Source: Gammaproteobacteria bacterium (lineage in GTDB: Bacteria > Pseudomonadota > Gammaproteobacteria > Arenicellales > JAJDZL01). From it: a stretch of DNA of 46,459 bases. How positions within the stretch are numbered: the stretch's first letter is position 1; the number at the start of each line of letters is the position of its first letter. The notes under the pieces are model-generated. The model did no database searches. It was not told the DNA's origin and worked only from the letters and a program-made list of their open reading frames with translations. Positions 26,971 through 38,825 of the stretch are shown here, piece by piece. Location of the stretch: assembly GCA_022823625.1 (NCBI GenBank), contig JAJEHQ010000005.1:134106-180564 (forward strand). The letters run 5' to 3'. The position numbers and the translations under genes were made by a program.

Positions 26971-28935
26971 TTATCTGATCAAAAACCAAGTGATCAGCAA
27001 CAGCAGTCCGATAATCATCGTAAAGGCGTAGTGATAAACAAACCCACTCTGGATCACGCGAATTCTTGAAGAGATGCGTCTGACTGAATTAGCCAATCCG
27101 TTGACAACTAAACCGTCAATTACATACATATCCATGAATTTCCAAAGTACATCTCCAAGTCCCCGGGTACCGCTAGCGACTACTACTTCATTGAATTCAT
27201 CGAAGCCATACTTGTGATCTAGAATCTGCCACAATAACTTGAATCGAGATTGAATTAGGGATGGCCACTCAGGCCGATGGATGTACAGAAGCCAAGCTAC
27301 AAAGATACCTGCAACCGCCAACCAGAATGGCAGAGTGATAAATCCATGTAACACTATTTTCCAGGCTGAGATTTCGCCACCTTGCCCTGCGAGTCCCGCC
27401 CCAACATGTGCCAGTGTGTCATGTTGAGACAATACAAATATCGACTGATCGTAAAACTCACCGTACAGCATAGGAACGGCGAATATCGCTCCAAAAATAA
27501 CCGACGGAACAGCCAGCACGACTAGTGGCAACGTAATCACCCAGGGCGACTCATTGGCATGCGCAAGTTCATCTTCAGACATTCGTGGCTTGCCATGAAA
27601 AACAATAAATAGCATCCTAAATGAGTAAAGCGCGGTAACAAAAACGCCAATAGAGACTGCGAATAGTGCAAAGCCGCTTCCCGGCAATTGACTGGCGTGG
27701 ACTGCCTCAATGATGGTGTCTTTGGAAAAGAACCCCGCAAACGGCGGCAAACCCGCCAGTGCCAGCGAACCAACCAGTGCTGTCCAATAAGTAATTGGCA
27801 TGATCTTTTTCAATCCGCCCATATGTCGAATGTCCTGCTGATGATGCAGTGCGACGATCACCGAACCGGCGGCGAGAAAAAGCAATGCTTTGAAGAATGC
27901 ATGAGTGGTGAGATGGAATATACCTGCTGCATAGGCCGAAACGCCAAGTGCGACTGTCATGTAACCGAGTTGCGATAGGGTTGAGTAAGCAACGATCCGC
28001 TTGATGTCATTTTGCACCAGACCAATCAATGCCATGAACAGTGCCGTTATCGCACCAATTGTCACCACCACTGTCAGTGCAACTTCTGAAAATTCAAACA
28101 GTGGTGACATTCGTGCGACCATGAATATTCCGGCAGTCACCATGGTTGCCGCATGGATAAGTGCGGAAATGGGTGTCGGACCCTCCATTGAATCAGGCAG
28201 CCACACGTGAAGCGGTACCTGAGCAGATTTTCCCATCGCACCGACAAACAGCAACAACGAAATAATTGTCAGCCATTTCCAGTTGACACCTTCGAATGCC
28301 TCAACCGTCATATTTTCAACGGAAGCAGCCTGAGAGAAGACATCCGAATAGTTCAGTGAACTGAACACATAAACAATTGCTGCGATTGCCAAAATAAATC
28401 CGAAATCTCCGATACGGTTAACCAGGAACGCTTTCATATTGGCATGAATTGCAGAATCCCGATCAAACCAGAATCCAATCAGTAGGTAGGAAACCACGCC
28501 GACGCCTTCCCAACCAAAAAATAACTGCAGGAAGTTATTTGACATAACCAACATCAGCATGGCAAATGTGAAAAGCGCAATGTAGCTGAAGAAACGCTGA
28601 TAGCCGGGATCATCGTGCATGTAACCGATAGTGTAGATGTGCACCATCAGTGAAACAAAAGTCACTACAACGGCCATACCTGCCGATAGTTCGTCAATCA
28701 GAAACCCGATTTGAAAAGTCAGAAATCCACTGGTTCCCCAAGTGTAGAGCATGCCGTCAAAGTAATTACCCTGTAGCACGTCAAACAACACATAGACCGA
28801 TAAAACAAAACTAATTGCAACACCGGTAATCGCAACACGGTGGGTTGCTGTGCGACCAATGATGTGTCCACCCAGTCCCGCAACAATAGCTGCGACCAGG
28901 CAACTGACGGGGATCAGCGTATAAATCGTTAGCAC
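26971..28935 (-). CDS. nuoL: NADH-quinone oxidoreductase subunit L
   Basis: The distal antiporter-like subunit of complex I, with the long C-terminal lateral helix. 654 residues, normal for the family. The signature LPDSMEGPTPISALIHAAT, LLFVGAMGKSAQVPLHVW, DIRHMGGLKKIMP and FFSKDTII are present, with about 16 membrane helices. It starts 25 nt after nuoK ends. Confidence 0.96.
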   Translation of the reverse strand: MLTIYTLIPVSCLVAAIVAGLGGHIIGRTATHRVAITGVAISFVLSVYVLFDVLQGNYFDGMLYTWGTSGFLTFQIGFLIDELSAGMAVVVTFVSLMVHIYTIGYMHDDPGYQRFFSYIALFTFAMLMLVMSNNFLQLFFGWEGVGVVSYLLIGFWFDRDSAIHANMKAFLVNRIGDFGFILAIAAIVYVFSSLNYSDVFSQAASVENMTVEAFEGVNWKWLTIISLLLFVGAMGKSAQVPLHVWLPDSMEGPTPISALIHAATMVTAGIFMVARMSPLFEFSEVALTVVVTIGAITALFMALIGLVQNDIKRIVAYSTLSQLGYMTVALGVSAYAAGIFHLTTHAFFKALLFLAAGSVIVALHHQQDIRHMGGLKKIMPITYWTALVGSLALAGLPPFAGFFSKDTIIEAVHASQLPGSGFALFAVSIGVFVTALYSFRMLFIVFHGKPRMSEDELAHANESPWVITLPLVVLAVPSVIFGAIFAVPMLYGEFYDQSIFVLSQHDTLAHVGAGLAGQGGEISAWKIVLHGFITLPFWLAVAGIFVAWLLYIHRPEWPSLIQSRFKLLWQILDHKYGFDEFNEVVVASGTRGLGDVLWKFMDMYVIDGLVVNGLANSVRRISSRIRVIQSGFVYHYAFTMIIGLLLLITWFLIR

Positions 28936-28960
28936 GTTAGCAGCAAACTCTGGAAAGTTC

Positions 28961-29266
28961 TCAACCGCTTAGACGGTTCAGATCTTCAACGTTGATCGTG
29001 TGTCGATTTCGAAACAGCACGATCAGAATTGCAAGTCCGATCGCCGCTTCTGCTGCGGCAACTGTCAGGATGAAAAATACAAACACCTGTCCAGCAATAT
29101 CCTGCAAGTAATGTGAGAACGCAACGAAATTGATGTTAACTGCTAAAAGCAGCAATTCGATTGCCATCAACAGAATGACAACATTTTTCCGGTTTAGAAA
29201 AATTCCGACAACAGCGATAGAAAAAAGCACCGCTCCCAGCACCAGGTAATGAGTCAGGGAGATCAT
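28961..29266 (-). CDS. nuoK: NADH-quinone oxidoreductase subunit K
   Basis: A 101-residue, three-helix membrane subunit of complex [18 protein letters not shown] contains the first conserved membrane glutamate, and [12 protein letters not shown] the second; both belong to the proton-transfer path. It overlaps the 3' end of nuoJ by 4 nt. Confidence 0.95.
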   Translation of the reverse strand: MISLTHYLVLGAVLFSIAVVGIFLNRKNVVILLMAIELLLLAVNINFVAFSHYLQDIAGQVFVFFILTVAAAEAAIGLAILIVLFRNRHTINVEDLNRLSG

Positions 29267-29910
29267 TCTGTGCCCGCTCCTGCGGCATCAGGGTCCGGCT
29301 TTTCTGATTTCATGGAAACCACGCGCAACCGGTCTTCTTTTCTGGCAGATATCTGCTTCGCAGGCTTCTGATAACGCGTTTGTGGACGACGACGCAACGT
29401 CAGTGAGATAGCTGCAACAATCGCTACTAGCAGAATGATTGCAGCAATTTCAAACGGATAGGCATACTGCGTATAAAGAATCTCGCCCAATTTCTGTGTG
29501 TTACTGTAGTCCGCTGGCTGCCCGGCGGGTCGGGGCATCGAATCCGGACTGAACACTTTGGCGTTGAGAATAATAATCAGCTCCGCAACCAGCAACAAAG
29601 CAACGAATCCTCCGACTGGCAGGTACTTGCCAAATCCCTCACGCATCTGAACCAGATTGATATCCAGCATCATGACGACAAACAGAAACAGCACCATCAC
29701 CGCGCCGACGTAAACCAGAACCAGCACAATTGCCAGAAATTCAGCCTCTAACGTAATCCAGATACAGGCTGCGCTAAAAAACGCAAGCACAAGAAACAAA
29801 GCCGCTTTGACTGGATTTCGAACCGTAACCACCATTAGTGCCGCAAATATCAATACTGCTGCAAATGCGTAGAAGGCAAAATCAAGAAAACTGAAAGTCA
29901 CTGACGTCAA
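29263..29910 (-). CDS. nuoJ: NADH-quinone oxidoreductase subunit J
   Basis: A 215-residue membrane subunit with five hydrophobic helices. [20 protein letters not shown] and [17 protein letters not shown] are typical of the family. The C-terminal 35 residues form a charged cytoplasmic tail ([20 protein letters not shown]), which is longer than in many homologues. It starts just after nuoI. Confidence 0.95.
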   Translation of the reverse strand: MTSVTFSFLDFAFYAFAAVLIFAALMVVTVRNPVKAALFLVLAFFSAACIWITLEAEFLAIVLVLVYVGAVMVLFLFVVMMLDINLVQMREGFGKYLPVGGFVALLLVAELIIILNAKVFSPDSMPRPAGQPADYSNTQKLGEILYTQYAYPFEIAAIILLVAIVAAISLTLRRRPQTRYQKPAKQISARKEDRLRVVSMKSEKPDPDAAGAGTE

Positions 29911-29912
29911 CC

Positions 29913-30404
29913 CTACCGAAAAGTAGAATCAGCTCTCCGAGCATCCGCAATTTGTTCTTCGTACTGATCGCCAATGGCGAGTAGCATTTCTTTGGTCATG
30001 ATGTTGTCACCACGCGTCTCGAAATGGAATTCGTGAATATCGGTTTCAACAATCGAATCAACTGGACAAGCTTCCTCGCAAAACCCGCAGTAAATGCACT
30101 TGAACATGTCGATGTCATAACGAGTCGTTCGTCGAGTACCATCGCTTCGCTCCTCCGATTCAATCGTGATTGCGAGTGCCGGGCAGACTGCTTCACACAA
30201 CTTACATGCAATGCAGCGCTCTTCACCATTCGGATAACGTCGAAGTGCGTGCAAACCTCGAAATCGCGGAGACTTTGGAGTTTTTTCTTCAGGATACTGA
30301 ACGGTTATCTTGCGCTTGAAGAGGTGCTTGCCAGTCAGTCTTAAACCGCGCAGCAGTTCAAGCAACAAAAAAGTTCTGAAATGTCGTTTTAACCAGTCCA
30401 TCAC
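29913..30404 (-). CDS. nuoI: NADH-quinone oxidoreductase subunit I
   Basis: The 163-residue subunit that carries clusters N6a and N6b in the peripheral arm of complex I. Two CxxCxxCxxxCP motifs are intact: [13 protein letters not shown] and [16 protein letters not shown]. The N-terminal amphipathic region ([14 protein letters not shown]) fits membrane attachment. It lies 14 nt after nuoH. Confidence 0.96.
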   Translation of the reverse strand: MMDWLKRHFRTFLLLELLRGLRLTGKHLFKRKITVQYPEEKTPKSPRFRGLHALRRYPNGEERCIACKLCEAVCPALAITIESEERSDGTRRTTRYDIDMFKCIYCGFCEEACPVDSIVETDIHEFHFETRGDNIMTKEMLLAIGDQYEEQIADARRADSTFR

Positions 30405-30418
30405 TCTATCCTTGCGCG

Positions 30419-31465
30419 CTACTGAAAGATGAAACCAAAGGGAGTGAGAAATCGAAAAACACCGATCACGGTAATCCAGACTAGTGTTACAGGGATAAAC
30501 ACTTTCCAGCCGAGCCGCATAATCTGATCATAACGATAGCGGGGAAATGTAGCACGTAGCCATAAGAATACAAACAGCATCAGTGCGACTTTTCCCAACA
30601 GCCAGAAAATCGGTGGTATCCAGGTAAATGGTGCGAATTCGAATGGGGCGTGCCAACCACCCAGAAACATAATGACGGCCAAAGTTGCGATGAGCACCAT
30701 ATTGGCGTACTCTGCCATAAAAAATACTGCGAATGTTACGCCAGAGTACTCAACGTGAAAACCAGCAACAATTTCAGATTCACCTTCCGCCACATCAAAA
30801 GGTGCTCGGTTTGTCTCAGCAACACCTGAGATGAAATAAACCAGGAATAATGGAAAAAGCGGCCATAAATACCACTGGTGTATTCCTCCAGTTTGTGCAG
30901 TCACAATCTGAACAAGATTGAGACTCCCGGCAGCCATCAGTAGTCCCACCAGTGCAAATCCCATCGCAATTTCATACGCCACTATTTGTGCCGCTGATCT
31001 CATGGCACCAAGAAATGCGTACTTTGAATTGGACGCCCAACCGGCTACGATTACGCCATAGACTCCAAGTGAAGTCAGTGCAAGAATGTAAAGCAACCCC
31101 GCATCCAGATTGGCTAATACTAATGTATCTGTGAACGGTATCACCGCCCAGGCTGCCAAGGCAGGAGCCAGCGAAAGGATCGGAGCAGACAGAAAAAGAA
31201 ATCGATTTGCATTGCTTGGAATGACAATTTCCTTGAAGAGCAGTTTCAAGACATCTGCAAACGGTTGAAACCAACCTTTCGGGCCCACTCGGTTAGGGCC
31301 GACTCTTACCTGAATGTAGCCAATGATTTTTCGCTCAGCATAGGTCATGAACGCTACGCACAGAAGCAGCGGCACCAAAATCGCAATGATCTTGATCAGG
31401 CTCTCTATCGTAACCTGCAGTTCAAAAGGCAAACTGCCATACGTTGACCAAAGCCAATTCATCAC
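30419..31465 (-). CDS. nuoH: NADH-quinone oxidoreductase subunit H
   Basis: A 348-residue membrane subunit at the quinone-binding junction of complex I, with eight helices. Motifs [53 protein letters not shown] and the acidic loops of the quinone chamber are present. It overlaps nuoG by ATGA (31462-31465). Confidence 0.96.
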   Translation of the reverse strand: MMNWLWSTYGSLPFELQVTIESLIKIIAILVPLLLCVAFMTYAERKIIGYIQVRVGPNRVGPKGWFQPFADVLKLLFKEIVIPSNANRFLFLSAPILSLAPALAAWAVIPFTDTLVLANLDAGLLYILALTSLGVYGVIVAGWASNSKYAFLGAMRSAAQIVAYEIAMGFALVGLLMAAGSLNLVQIVTAQTGGIHQWYLWPLFPLFLVYFISGVAETNRAPFDVAEGESEIVAGFHVEYSGVTFAVFFMAEYANMVLIATLAVIMFLGGWHAPFEFAPFTWIPPIFWLLGKVALMLFVFLWLRATFPRYRYDQIMRLGWKVFIPVTLVWITVIGVFRFLTPFGFIFQ

Positions 31466-33873
31466 ACAGCCCCCGACTCTTGCTCAATGCGAACTTCAGC
31501 GCCAATTGATGCAGAAGGTCCAACGTCGCTGCCGGCTGGAAAGTAAACGCAACCACGGGCTACGCGCGAATCGGAAAAGACCTGGGTGTGCACAGAATAC
31601 AAATCGTGTCGGAGAACAATTGCCGTACCGTTTTCCAAGGCCAGTGCTTCCAAGTCATCCGGGTGAACGCCTACACTGACTGGACTTGCATCAGCCGTTA
31701 ACTGTAAAGCTGCGGCCCGACGGACTGTCGCATCTACAGAGTAAATTTTCGGGTCAGATATCAACTCAAAGTAACCAGGGGAAACCCTTGACTCCTTTTG
31801 TATACAAGGTACTGGACGGCTGCTTGATCCATTGAGCTCTCTAACGTCTTCTGTCTCGGTAAAAGCTTCTTTAAATACATCGCCGACATGAACATAGTCA
31901 AAGCCGGGTAAATTAAAGAAATTACCCAACACCCGAAGAATTTTCCACCCAGGGCGCGACTCCTCCATGGGTTCGATAGCTGCAACCGTGTGCTGCACAC
32001 GACCTTCGCAATTGATGAATGTTCCAGCGTTTTCGGTAAATGAGGCAATTGGCAAAACGACATCAACGTAGTCGGGCACGTCGTCAAACGACTGCAGACT
32101 GACTACAAAACTGGCATTTTCCATTGCCTGACTGGTATGCATGCCATCGGAAATGTCTCTCGAAGGCTCAATATTGAAGAGGAGATAAGCAACACGTGGG
32201 TTATGAATCATTTGGCGGACATTCAATCCAGATGTTTCGACGGGAACGCCATTAGCACCGCGATGTGGCAGACAACCTGCCATCCAACCGGCTACACTGT
32301 TCGCAGGCGGCAAAATCGCCAGAGAAGCACCTGAAATCTCGGCAATGAACTGCGCTAAGTGTTCAATACAACTAAACATCGGATGCGATATGGCCGACTG
32401 TCCCAAAACAATGACAGCATCACCTGTGATCTCACACAGCATTGCAGCGATTTTCCTGCACTCTTCATGCCCAGAAAACTCGTCAGCTCCATCGAGAAAG
32501 TCCCCCGAGATATCCGCTGGAACTTCAGCGTTCTTCATGTCGCAAAGTAGCAGCAGAACTTGGGCCAGCGCATAGGGAACCAGACCTGGAGCAACAATAG
32601 TTTTGGCCTCAAGACCAAAATTCAGTGACCAGTCCATTGAATTGATCGCTGCTACTTTGGCACCAGCCTGCCATGCTTTTCGAACGCGCAAACCCAGCAA
32701 TGGCTGTTCCTTTCGAATATTTGAACCGACCAGCAAGATATTGCTGCAATCGGAAATGCGCTCGATCGGTAAACTCGTCCCAGGATAGAGTCCTGCGTCA
32801 TCATCTCCTGAAAAATCAATTTGTCGCAATCGATGATCGACGTTGTCTGAGCCAAGTGCCCGCATCAGTTTTTGAACCAGATAAAACTCCTCAAAACTTG
32901 CTGTCGGTGATACCAGAGCACCTAATTCACTTGCATCGTACTCATCAATTACTGACCAAATTCCATTAGCAGCGGCGTTGAGAGCGTCTTCCCAGCTGGT
33001 AGGAGTCAGTCCAGATTCACTCCTGACCATTGGCTGCAACAGTCGATTTTCGGCACCCGCGGCTTCATAGCTATAACGGTCTCGGTCTGAAATCCAGCAT
33101 TCGTTGACGGCCTCATTAATTCGGGGAAGGACTCTTTTAACCTCTCCGCGCAATGTCTGGATGCTGATGTTGGCACCTACACAGTCGTGTGGACTAATGG
33201 ACTCATGATCGATGAGTTCCCAAGACCGAGCTGTGAACCGGTATGGTTTTGAAGTCAGCGCACCCACAGGACAAAGATCAATCACATTCCCGGACACTTC
33301 TGAATCCACGGTACTGCCAAAAAACGTGTCAATCTTTAGGTGCTCGCTTCGACCAGTAATGCCGAATTCCATAACCCCTGCGATCTCGTCGCCGAATCGA
33401 ACACATCGAGTACAGTGAATGCACCGAGTCATTTCGGTTTCGATTAAAGGTCCAATATCGTGATCCGCTACGACACGTTTCTTCTCTTCATACCGGGATA
33501 AATGGCCACCGTACCCTACTGCCTGATCCTGCAGCGGACATTCACCACCCTGATCACAGATTGGACAATCCAGTGGATGATTAATCAACAAAAATTCCAG
33601 CGTGTCCTTTTGGGCATCAACAGCCACTTTGGAATTCGTCTTGACTTTCATTCCATCCATGACCGGCGTTGCACAAGCCGGCAAAGGTTTAGGTGCCCGC
33701 TCCACTTCGACCAGGCACATTCGGCAGTTGGCTGCTACCGAGAGTTTTTCGTGATAGCAGAATCTAGGTATATATATGCCAGCTTTATCGGCGATTTCGA
33801 TCAGCATGGAGCCCGGCGCAGCTTCGAATTCGCGTCCATCAATCTCAATTTTGAACATTTGGCTATTTGGCAT
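31462..33873 (-). CDS. nuoG: NADH-quinone oxidoreductase subunit G
   Basis: An 803-residue Fe-S subunit of the peripheral arm. The N-terminal ferredoxin domain has [20 protein letters not shown] and [26 protein letters not shown] and [15 protein letters not shown] provide further cluster ligands, with [16 protein letters not shown]. The extra N7 cluster found in E. coli is probably absent: the expected CxxCxxxC stretch reads [11 protein letters not shown], with only one Cys. The C-terminal molybdopterin-oxidoreductase-like domain has diverged and is non-catalytic in this family. Confidence 0.95.
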   Translation of the reverse strand: MPNSQMFKIEIDGREFEAAPGSMLIEIADKAGIYIPRFCYHEKLSVAANCRMCLVEVERAPKPLPACATPVMDGMKVKTNSKVAVDAQKDTLEFLLINHPLDCPICDQGGECPLQDQAVGYGGHLSRYEEKKRVVADHDIGPLIETEMTRCIHCTRCVRFGDEIAGVMEFGITGRSEHLKIDTFFGSTVDSEVSGNVIDLCPVGALTSKPYRFTARSWELIDHESISPHDCVGANISIQTLRGEVKRVLPRINEAVNECWISDRDRYSYEAAGAENRLLQPMVRSESGLTPTSWEDALNAAANGIWSVIDEYDASELGALVSPTASFEEFYLVQKLMRALGSDNVDHRLRQIDFSGDDDAGLYPGTSLPIERISDCSNILLVGSNIRKEQPLLGLRVRKAWQAGAKVAAINSMDWSLNFGLEAKTIVAPGLVPYALAQVLLLLCDMKNAEVPADISGDFLDGADEFSGHEECRKIAAMLCEITGDAVIVLGQSAISHPMFSCIEHLAQFIAEISGASLAILPPANSVAGWMAGCLPHRGANGVPVETSGLNVRQMIHNPRVAYLLFNIEPSRDISDGMHTSQAMENASFVVSLQSFDDVPDYVDVVLPIASFTENAGTFINCEGRVQHTVAAIEPMEESRPGWKILRVLGNFFNLPGFDYVHVGDVFKEAFTETEDVRELNGSSSRPVPCIQKESRVSPGYFELISDPKIYSVDATVRRAAALQLTADASPVSVGVHPDDLEALALENGTAIVLRHDLYSVHTQVFSDSRVARGCVYFPAGSDVGPSASIGAEVRIEQESGAV

Positions 33874-33883
33874 GGCTATTCAC

Positions 33884-35155
33884 TCAGGCAGCTTTGCTCA
33901 CCGGTTTGATTTTGGCTTCGAATTCATGTCTAAAATGCTTGATGAAACTCTGCACAGGCCAAGCAGCCGCATCACCTAGTGCACAAATTGTTCGCCCTTC
34001 AATGCGATTGGCGACATCCACCAGCTGATCAATCTCGTCCATTCGAGCAGCACCGCGTCGAATCCGCTTTAACATTCGGTACAACCACCCGGTTCCCTCG
34101 CGACACGGAGTACACTGACCGCAAGATTCCTCCCAGTAAAAATATGCAATCCGTTCCAGCATTTGAACCATACAAGTGGACTCATCCATCACAATAACTG
34201 AGCCAGCTCCCAGCAAAGATCCGGCATTCTGAAGTGAATCGTAGTCCATGTTGCAGTCCATGATCAATTCCGCGGGCAGAACCGGAACCGACGAACCGCC
34301 TGGTATCACTGCTTTGAGTTTGCCGCCGTTCAACATGCCACCTGCCATTTCAAGTAATTCTCGAAATGGCATGCCTAAAGGCACTTCATAATTACCGGGA
34401 CGATTGACATGCCCGGACACTGAAAATACCTTGGTGCCTGCATTATTTTCCGGTCCGAGGCTGACAAACCATTCAGCACCTTCTTGAATGATTCGTGGAA
34501 CTGATGCCAGGGTTTCGGTGTTATTGATGGTCGTCGGCTTGCCAAAAACACCATACTGCGCTGGAAATGGGGGCTTAAATCTAGGTTGGCCACTCTTGCC
34601 TTCGAGAGATTCCAGTAAACCTGTTTCCTCACCGCAGATATATGCGCCAGCACCCAGGTGAGAATACAACTCAAAATCCACCCCACTGCCAAGTATGTTC
34701 AAACCCAATAAATTCGCTTCGCGGGCTTCCTGCATCGCTTGTTCGATTCGCAAATAGGGCTCTACAAATTCACCACGCATATAGTTGTAACCGACTGTTG
34801 CACCCATTGCGTAACCCGCGATAGTCATCCCTTCAATCAGCGCATGCGGGTTATATCGGATAATGTCCCGATCCTTGAATGTGCCGGGTTCGCCTTCATC
34901 GGAGTTGCACACCAGGTATTTTTGACCGGGCGCGTTTCGGGGCATAAAACTCCACTTAAGACCTGTGGGAAATCCAGCACCTCCCCGCCCTCTTAGACCG
35001 GAAGCTTTGACTTCGTTAATCACATCTTCCTGCGAAACCTTCTCTTTGAGAATTCGAGTGAGCGCCTCATATCCACCAATGCTTCTATAAGCATCAATCG
35101 TCCATGGCTTCTTTAGATCATGTGGTGGCAGGGTGATCCGTACTTCAGAACCCAT
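33884..35155 (-). CDS. nuoF: NADH-quinone oxidoreductase subunit F
   Basis: The 423-residue NADH- and FMN-binding subunit. The NADH/FMN region [18 protein letters not shown] and the [15 protein letters not shown] segment are seen, and [14 protein letters not shown] holds three ligands of Fe-S cluster N3. The start codon touches the nuoE stop at 35155. The length is normal. Confidence 0.97.
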   Translation of the reverse strand: MGSEVRITLPPHDLKKPWTIDAYRSIGGYEALTRILKEKVSQEDVINEVKASGLRGRGGAGFPTGLKWSFMPRNAPGQKYLVCNSDEGEPGTFKDRDIIRYNPHALIEGMTIAGYAMGATVGYNYMRGEFVEPYLRIEQAMQEAREANLLGLNILGSGVDFELYSHLGAGAYICGEETGLLESLEGKSGQPRFKPPFPAQYGVFGKPTTINNTETLASVPRIIQEGAEWFVSLGPENNAGTKVFSVSGHVNRPGNYEVPLGMPFRELLEMAGGMLNGGKLKAVIPGGSSVPVLPAELIMDCNMDYDSLQNAGSLLGAGSVIVMDESTCMVQMLERIAYFYWEESCGQCTPCREGTGWLYRMLKRIRRGAARMDEIDQLVDVANRIEGRTICALGDAAAWPVQSFIKHFRHEFEAKIKPVSKAA

Positions 35156-35625
35156 CAGTCCAACGTCTCCAGAATTTCGTCAATTCGCCGTGGCGTGAGG
35201 TTTTCATAGTAGTTCGTCCCAATCAGCGCAGCAGGTGCACCACCACATGCAGCCAGACACTCTACCTCCATGAGCGTAAACCGCCCGTCTTCAGTCGTTT
35301 CACCGAATCCAATTCCAAGTCGTTTCTGCAGATGACTGGTAATTGTTGCTGAACCTCTCAAGGCACATGAAATATTGGTGCAAAGCGAAATTTTGTAACG
35401 ACCAATGGGTTTCAAATCGTACATGGTGTAAAACGTCGCAACCTCAGCCACCTTGGCAGGCTCAACGCTAAGAATTCCCGCAATATAGGTCATCAAATCG
35501 ACACTAATCCAACCACATTCGTCTTGCGCAATACGTAGCGCAGCGAGTAATGCGGCCCGCTCTTGACCTTCAGGATACTTGGCAACTTCGCTATCGATTT
35601 CAACCAATGCTTCCTGCGACAGCAT
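35155..35625 (-). CDS. nuoE: NADH-quinone oxidoreductase subunit E
   Basis: The 2Fe-2S (N1a) subunit of the NADH module, about 156 residues. The cluster ligands are CTNISC and [11 protein letters not shown]. The frame could be extended to 35703, but the extra residues would be coded inside nuoD. ATG at 35625 overlaps the nuoD stop by one base (TAATG) and matches the normal N-terminus ([10 protein letters not shown]), so this start is used. Confidence 0.95.
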   Translation of the reverse strand: MLSQEALVEIDSEVAKYPEGQERAALLAALRIAQDECGWISVDLMTYIAGILSVEPAKVAEVATFYTMYDLKPIGRYKISLCTNISCALRGSATITSHLQKRLGIGFGETTEDGRFTLMEVECLAACGGAPAALIGTNYYENLTPRRIDEILETLD

Positions 35626-36881
35626 TATCGGTCTACCTCCCCAAATACTATGTCCTGTGTCCCAATAACCGCAACCACATCCGCAAGCATATGACCGCGG
35701 CACATCGCGTCCAAAGCTGACAGGTGGGCAAATCCAGGCGCTCTAATTTTGAGGCGATAGGGTTTGTTGGCTCCATCTGAAATGAGATAGATTCCAAACT
35801 CACCTTTCGGCGCTTCTACTGCAGCGTAGACTTCACCCTCTTTAACGCAAAAGCCTTCAGTAAACAGCTTGAAGTGATGAATCAGCGATTCCATATCGCG
35901 TTTCATTGTTTCGCGACGAGGTGCGATGAGTTTTGCGTCATCGACCATAACCGGCCCCGGATTATTACGCAACCATTCGACGCACTGACGAACAATTCGA
36001 TTCGACTGTCGCATCTCTTCAACCCGGCACAGATATCGATCGTAGCAATCTCCATTTGTGCCAACTGGAATATCAAAATCTAACTTGTCATAGACTTCGT
36101 AAGGCTGTTTCCTGCGTAAATCCCACTCAATCCCAGAACCCCGAAGCATTGCACCTGTGAAACCTCGCGCGAGTGCCGTTTCAGGTGGTACGATGGCAAT
36201 ATCGACAGTACGCTGTTTCCAAATTCGGTTTTCAGTCAACAGAGTTTCGTAATCATCTACACACCCCGGGAACCTTTCTGTGAAAGCCCAGATGAAATCC
36301 AATAGTGAGCCTTGGCGAGTTGCATTTAGTTCTGCCAGTTTGCCTCTGCTTCGAAATTTAGATGGTTCATATTGCGGCATCGTATCAGGCAGGTCTCGAT
36401 AAACACCGCCGGGTCTGTAATAGGTTGCGTGCATACGTGCACCTGATGCGGCCTCGTAGCAGTCCATCAAGTCTTCACGCTCTCGAAAACAGTATAGGAA
36501 AACCGTCATTGCACCGATATCAAGCCCATGTGCACCAAGCCATAGCAAATGATTGAGGATGCGTGTAATCTCGTCGAACATCACCCGAATGTACTGCGCT
36601 CGAATGGGTGGGCTTACTCCGAGCAGTTTTTCGATTGCCATCACATAAGCGTGTTCATTGCACATCATAGACACGTAATCCAAACGGTCCATATAGCCGA
36701 TGCTCTGGTTGAAAGGCTTGGATTCGGCAAGCTTTTCGGTCGCCCGGTGGAGCAAACCAATGTGCGGGTCGATGCGCTCAATCACCTCTCCATCCAATTC
36801 CATGACAAGGCGCAACACACCGTGGGCAGCCGGGTGCTGCGGCCCGAAATTCATGGTGTAGTTACGAATCTCGGTGACCAA
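35625..36881 (-). CDS. nuoD: NADH-quinone oxidoreductase subunit D
   Basis: The 418-residue 49-kDa-type subunit that forms the quinone site with Nuo[46 protein letters not shown] and the C-terminal DIVFGEVDR are typical. The frame is open further to 36983, but the family N-terminus ([15 protein letters not shown]) starts at TTG 36881, which has a GAGAGGA ribosome-binding site about 6 nt upstream. This start lies within the last codons of nuoC, a 20-nt overlap. Confidence 0.95.
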   Translation of the reverse strand: MVTEIRNYTMNFGPQHPAAHGVLRLVMELDGEVIERIDPHIGLLHRATEKLAESKPFNQSIGYMDRLDYVSMMCNEHAYVMAIEKLLGVSPPIRAQYIRVMFDEITRILNHLLWLGAHGLDIGAMTVFLYCFREREDLMDCYEAASGARMHATYYRPGGVYRDLPDTMPQYEPSKFRSRGKLAELNATRQGSLLDFIWAFTERFPGCVDDYETLLTENRIWKQRTVDIAIVPPETALARGFTGAMLRGSGIEWDLRRKQPYEVYDKLDFDIPVGTNGDCYDRYLCRVEEMRQSNRIVRQCVEWLRNNPGPVMVDDAKLIAPRRETMKRDMESLIHHFKLFTEGFCVKEGEVYAAVEAPKGEFGIYLISDGANKPYRLKIRAPGFAHLSALDAMCRGHMLADVVAVIGTQDIVFGEVDR

Positions 36882-37470
36882 AACTATCCTCTCGAATGAC
36901 ACGCGGAACGAGTGTCCGCGGCTCAATTGATACCGGCTCGTAAACAACACGTCCCTTCTCGACGTCATAACGCATTTCGACATAGCCGGACAAAGGAAAA
37001 TCCTTTCTGAACGGGTGTCCGATAAAACCGTAGTCGGTCAGCAGTCTTCGAAGGTCTGGATGGCCTTCAAACACAATCCCAAAAAGATCAAATGCTTCAC
37101 GCTCAAACCAGTCGGCACAGGGCCAAACATCAATCACGGAAGCAACCATTGGCATGTCGTCATTGAGAAAGGTTTTAACACGAAGGCGATGGTTGTGCTT
37201 AACCGATAACAGGTGATACACAACAGCGTAGCGAGCGCCCTGCCAGGCTCTCGGCGGGTCTTGCTCTCCGTAAGTTGAATAATCGACACCACAAAGATCA
37301 ATGAGCTGCTCGAAGCAAGTGTCGGTGTTATCGCGAAGCGTGGTACACACATCAACGATCAAACCCGCGTCTACAACAATGGTTAGTTCACCCCTGGATT
37401 GAACAGAGTCCAAAACCGTGTCACCCAGCAGGCTTTCGACAGCGCGGGAGAGTTCAGTCAGGAACGCCAT
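36862..37470 (-). CDS. nuoC: NADH-quinone oxidoreductase subunit C
   Basis: The 202-residue 30-kDa-type subunit of the peripheral arm. [13 protein letters not shown], the [20 protein letters not shown] signature and [18 protein letters not shown] are present. It is separate from nuoD, not fused as in E. coli. It starts 9 nt after nuoB. Confidence 0.96.
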   Translation of the reverse strand: MAFLTELSRAVESLLGDTVLDSVQSRGELTIVVDAGLIVDVCTTLRDNTDTCFEQLIDLCGVDYSTYGEQDPPRAWQGARYAVVYHLLSVKHNHRLRVKTFLNDDMPMVASVIDVWPCADWFEREAFDLFGIVFEGHPDLRRLLTDYGFIGHPFRKDFPLSGYVEMRYDVEKGRVVYEPVSIEPRTLVPRVIREDSFGHRDS

Positions 37471-37479
37471 TGGTGCCAG

Positions 37480-37956
37480 TTATTTGGCTATAGTATTTGT
37501 GCGTTGAATTTTTCGCTGTAGCTGAAGAATGCCATAAACCAGCGCTTCGGCGGTTGGTGGACAGCCCGGAACATAGACATCGACAGGAACGATTCGGTCG
37601 CAGCCTCGTACAACCGAGTAGGAATAATGGTAGTAGCCGCCGCCATTTGCGCACGACCCCATTGAAATCACCCAGCGGGGCTCTGGCATCTGGTCGTAAA
37701 CTTTACGCAATGCCGGCGCCATTTTATTGACCAGAGTGCCTGCGACAATCATCACATCTGACTGCCGGGGACTAGGGCGAAAGATGATCCCGAACCGGTC
37801 AAGGTCGTACCGTGCTGCTCCGGCATGCATCATTTCTACGGCACAGCAAGCAAGACCGAAAGTCATCGGCCACATTGCTCCCGTACGCGCCCAGTTCACT
37901 AATTTGTCCATCGATGTTGTGACAACACCTTGTGACATAATGCCTTCAATCGACAT
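37480..37956 (-). CDS. nuoB: NADH-quinone oxidoreductase subunit B
   Basis: The 158-residue subunit holding cluster N2, the last electron carrier before quinone. Ligands are the paired cysteines in [18 protein letters not shown] and [12 protein letters not shown]. The length and start are normal, and it follows nuoA with only 3 nt between them. Confidence 0.97.
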   Translation of the reverse strand: MSIEGIMSQGVVTTSMDKLVNWARTGAMWPMTFGLACCAVEMMHAGAARYDLDRFGIIFRPSPRQSDVMIVAGTLVNKMAPALRKVYDQMPEPRWVISMGSCANGGGYYHYSYSVVRGCDRIVPVDVYVPGCPPTAEALVYGILQLQRKIQRTNTIAK

Positions 37957-37959
37957 GGT

Positions 37960-38316
37960 TTACTCCCACTCTAGTGCGCCTTTCATCCATTCATAAATGA
38001 ATCCGACTACTAATACAGCCAGGAATATCATCATTGCAACGAAACCGAATATGCCAATCTCGTCGAGTGCAACCGCCCAGGGAAACAGGAATGCAATTTC
38101 CAGGTCGAAAATAATGAATAGAATAGCAACAAGGTAATAACGAACATCAAACTTCATGCGACTGTCTTCAAATGCTTCAAAGCCGCACTCATATGGAGAA
38201 AGTTTTTCCTTGTCAGGTCGGTTTGGTCCCAGAAGTCTTCCAGCAGACAACATGGCAAGCCCCATTACGATTGCCACCACCAGAAAAATCAGGACAGGAA
38301 TGTAGTTACTCAGCAT
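37960..38316 (-). CDS. nuoA: NADH-quinone oxidoreductase subunit A
   Basis: A 118-residue membrane subunit with three helices. The signature [20 protein letters not shown] and the [19 protein letters not shown] helix with its conserved acidic residues are clear. It is first in the nuo operon, 48 nt downstream of tRNA-Leu, so it is likely co-transcribed with secG and the tRNA or from a promoter in between. Confidence 0.97.
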   Translation of the reverse strand: MLSNYIPVLIFLVVAIVMGLAMLSAGRLLGPNRPDKEKLSPYECGFEAFEDSRMKFDVRYYLVAILFIIFDLEIAFLFPWAVALDEIGIFGFVAMMIFLAVLVVGFIYEWMKGALEWE

Positions 38317-38364
38317 CGTTCCGATTGAACTTATTTAATTTTGGACAATCTGCTAAGAAAGGTC

Positions 38365-38450
38365 TGGTGCCGAAGGCCGGACTTGAACCGGCACGGCTTG
38401 CGCCACCGCCCCCTCAAGACGGCGTGTCTACCAAATTCCACCACTTCGGC
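38365..38450 (-). tRNA. tRNA-Leu (anticodon GAG)
   Basis: An 86-nt class II tRNA including an encoded CCA. The acceptor stem GCCGAAG pairs with CTTCGGC before ACCA. The D-loop holds GGTAGAC and the T-arm GGTTCAAGTCC. The anticodon loop TTGAGGG gives GAG, closed by CCGTC/GGCGG with one G-U pair, and a long variable arm follows. The placement between secG and nuoA matches the conserved gammaproteobacterial order. Confidence 0.97.
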
Positions 38451-38468
38451 TAACATAAACAACTGACC

Positions 38469-38816
38469 TTACTCAGGAGCCTTTGGCACCTCATCCTGTG
38501 TGGTCTCCCCGGGCGCCTGGGGCGTCTCCGATTCTGCAACTGATTCGATTACAGATTCAGTTACACTTTGCGGTGTACCAACACCGGTGTAAATATAAGC
38601 AAGGCCCAAAGCAATTCCAAAAAATATGGTTGCCAGCACTGCAGTTATTCGAGTCAAAAAATTGGCAGACCCTCGACTGCCAAATACTGAACTTGAACCG
38701 CCACCAAATACAGCCCCCATATCTGACCCTTTGCCTCTTTGCAGCAAAATCAGCACCACAAGGGCAATTGATACAACAAAAAACAATCCTAACAAAATTC
38801 TGACAACGAGTTCCAT
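38469..38816 (-). CDS. secG: Preprotein translocase subunit SecG
   Basis: A 115-residue inner-membrane protein of the SecYEG channel. Two hydrophobic helices (ILLGLFFVVSIALVVLILLQ and ITAVLATIFFGIALGLAYI) flank the conserved loop GKGSDMGAVFGGGSSSVFGS. The C-terminal tail is acidic and rich in Pro, Glu and Thr. It lies 9 nt after tpiA and 18 nt before tRNA-Leu, in the usual order. Confidence 0.95.
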   Translation of the reverse strand: MELVVRILLGLFFVVSIALVVLILLQRGKGSDMGAVFGGGSSSVFGSRGSANFLTRITAVLATIFFGIALGLAYIYTGVGTPQSVTESVIESVAESETPQAPGETTQDEVPKAPE

Positions 38817-38825
38817 TTTCGCAAC

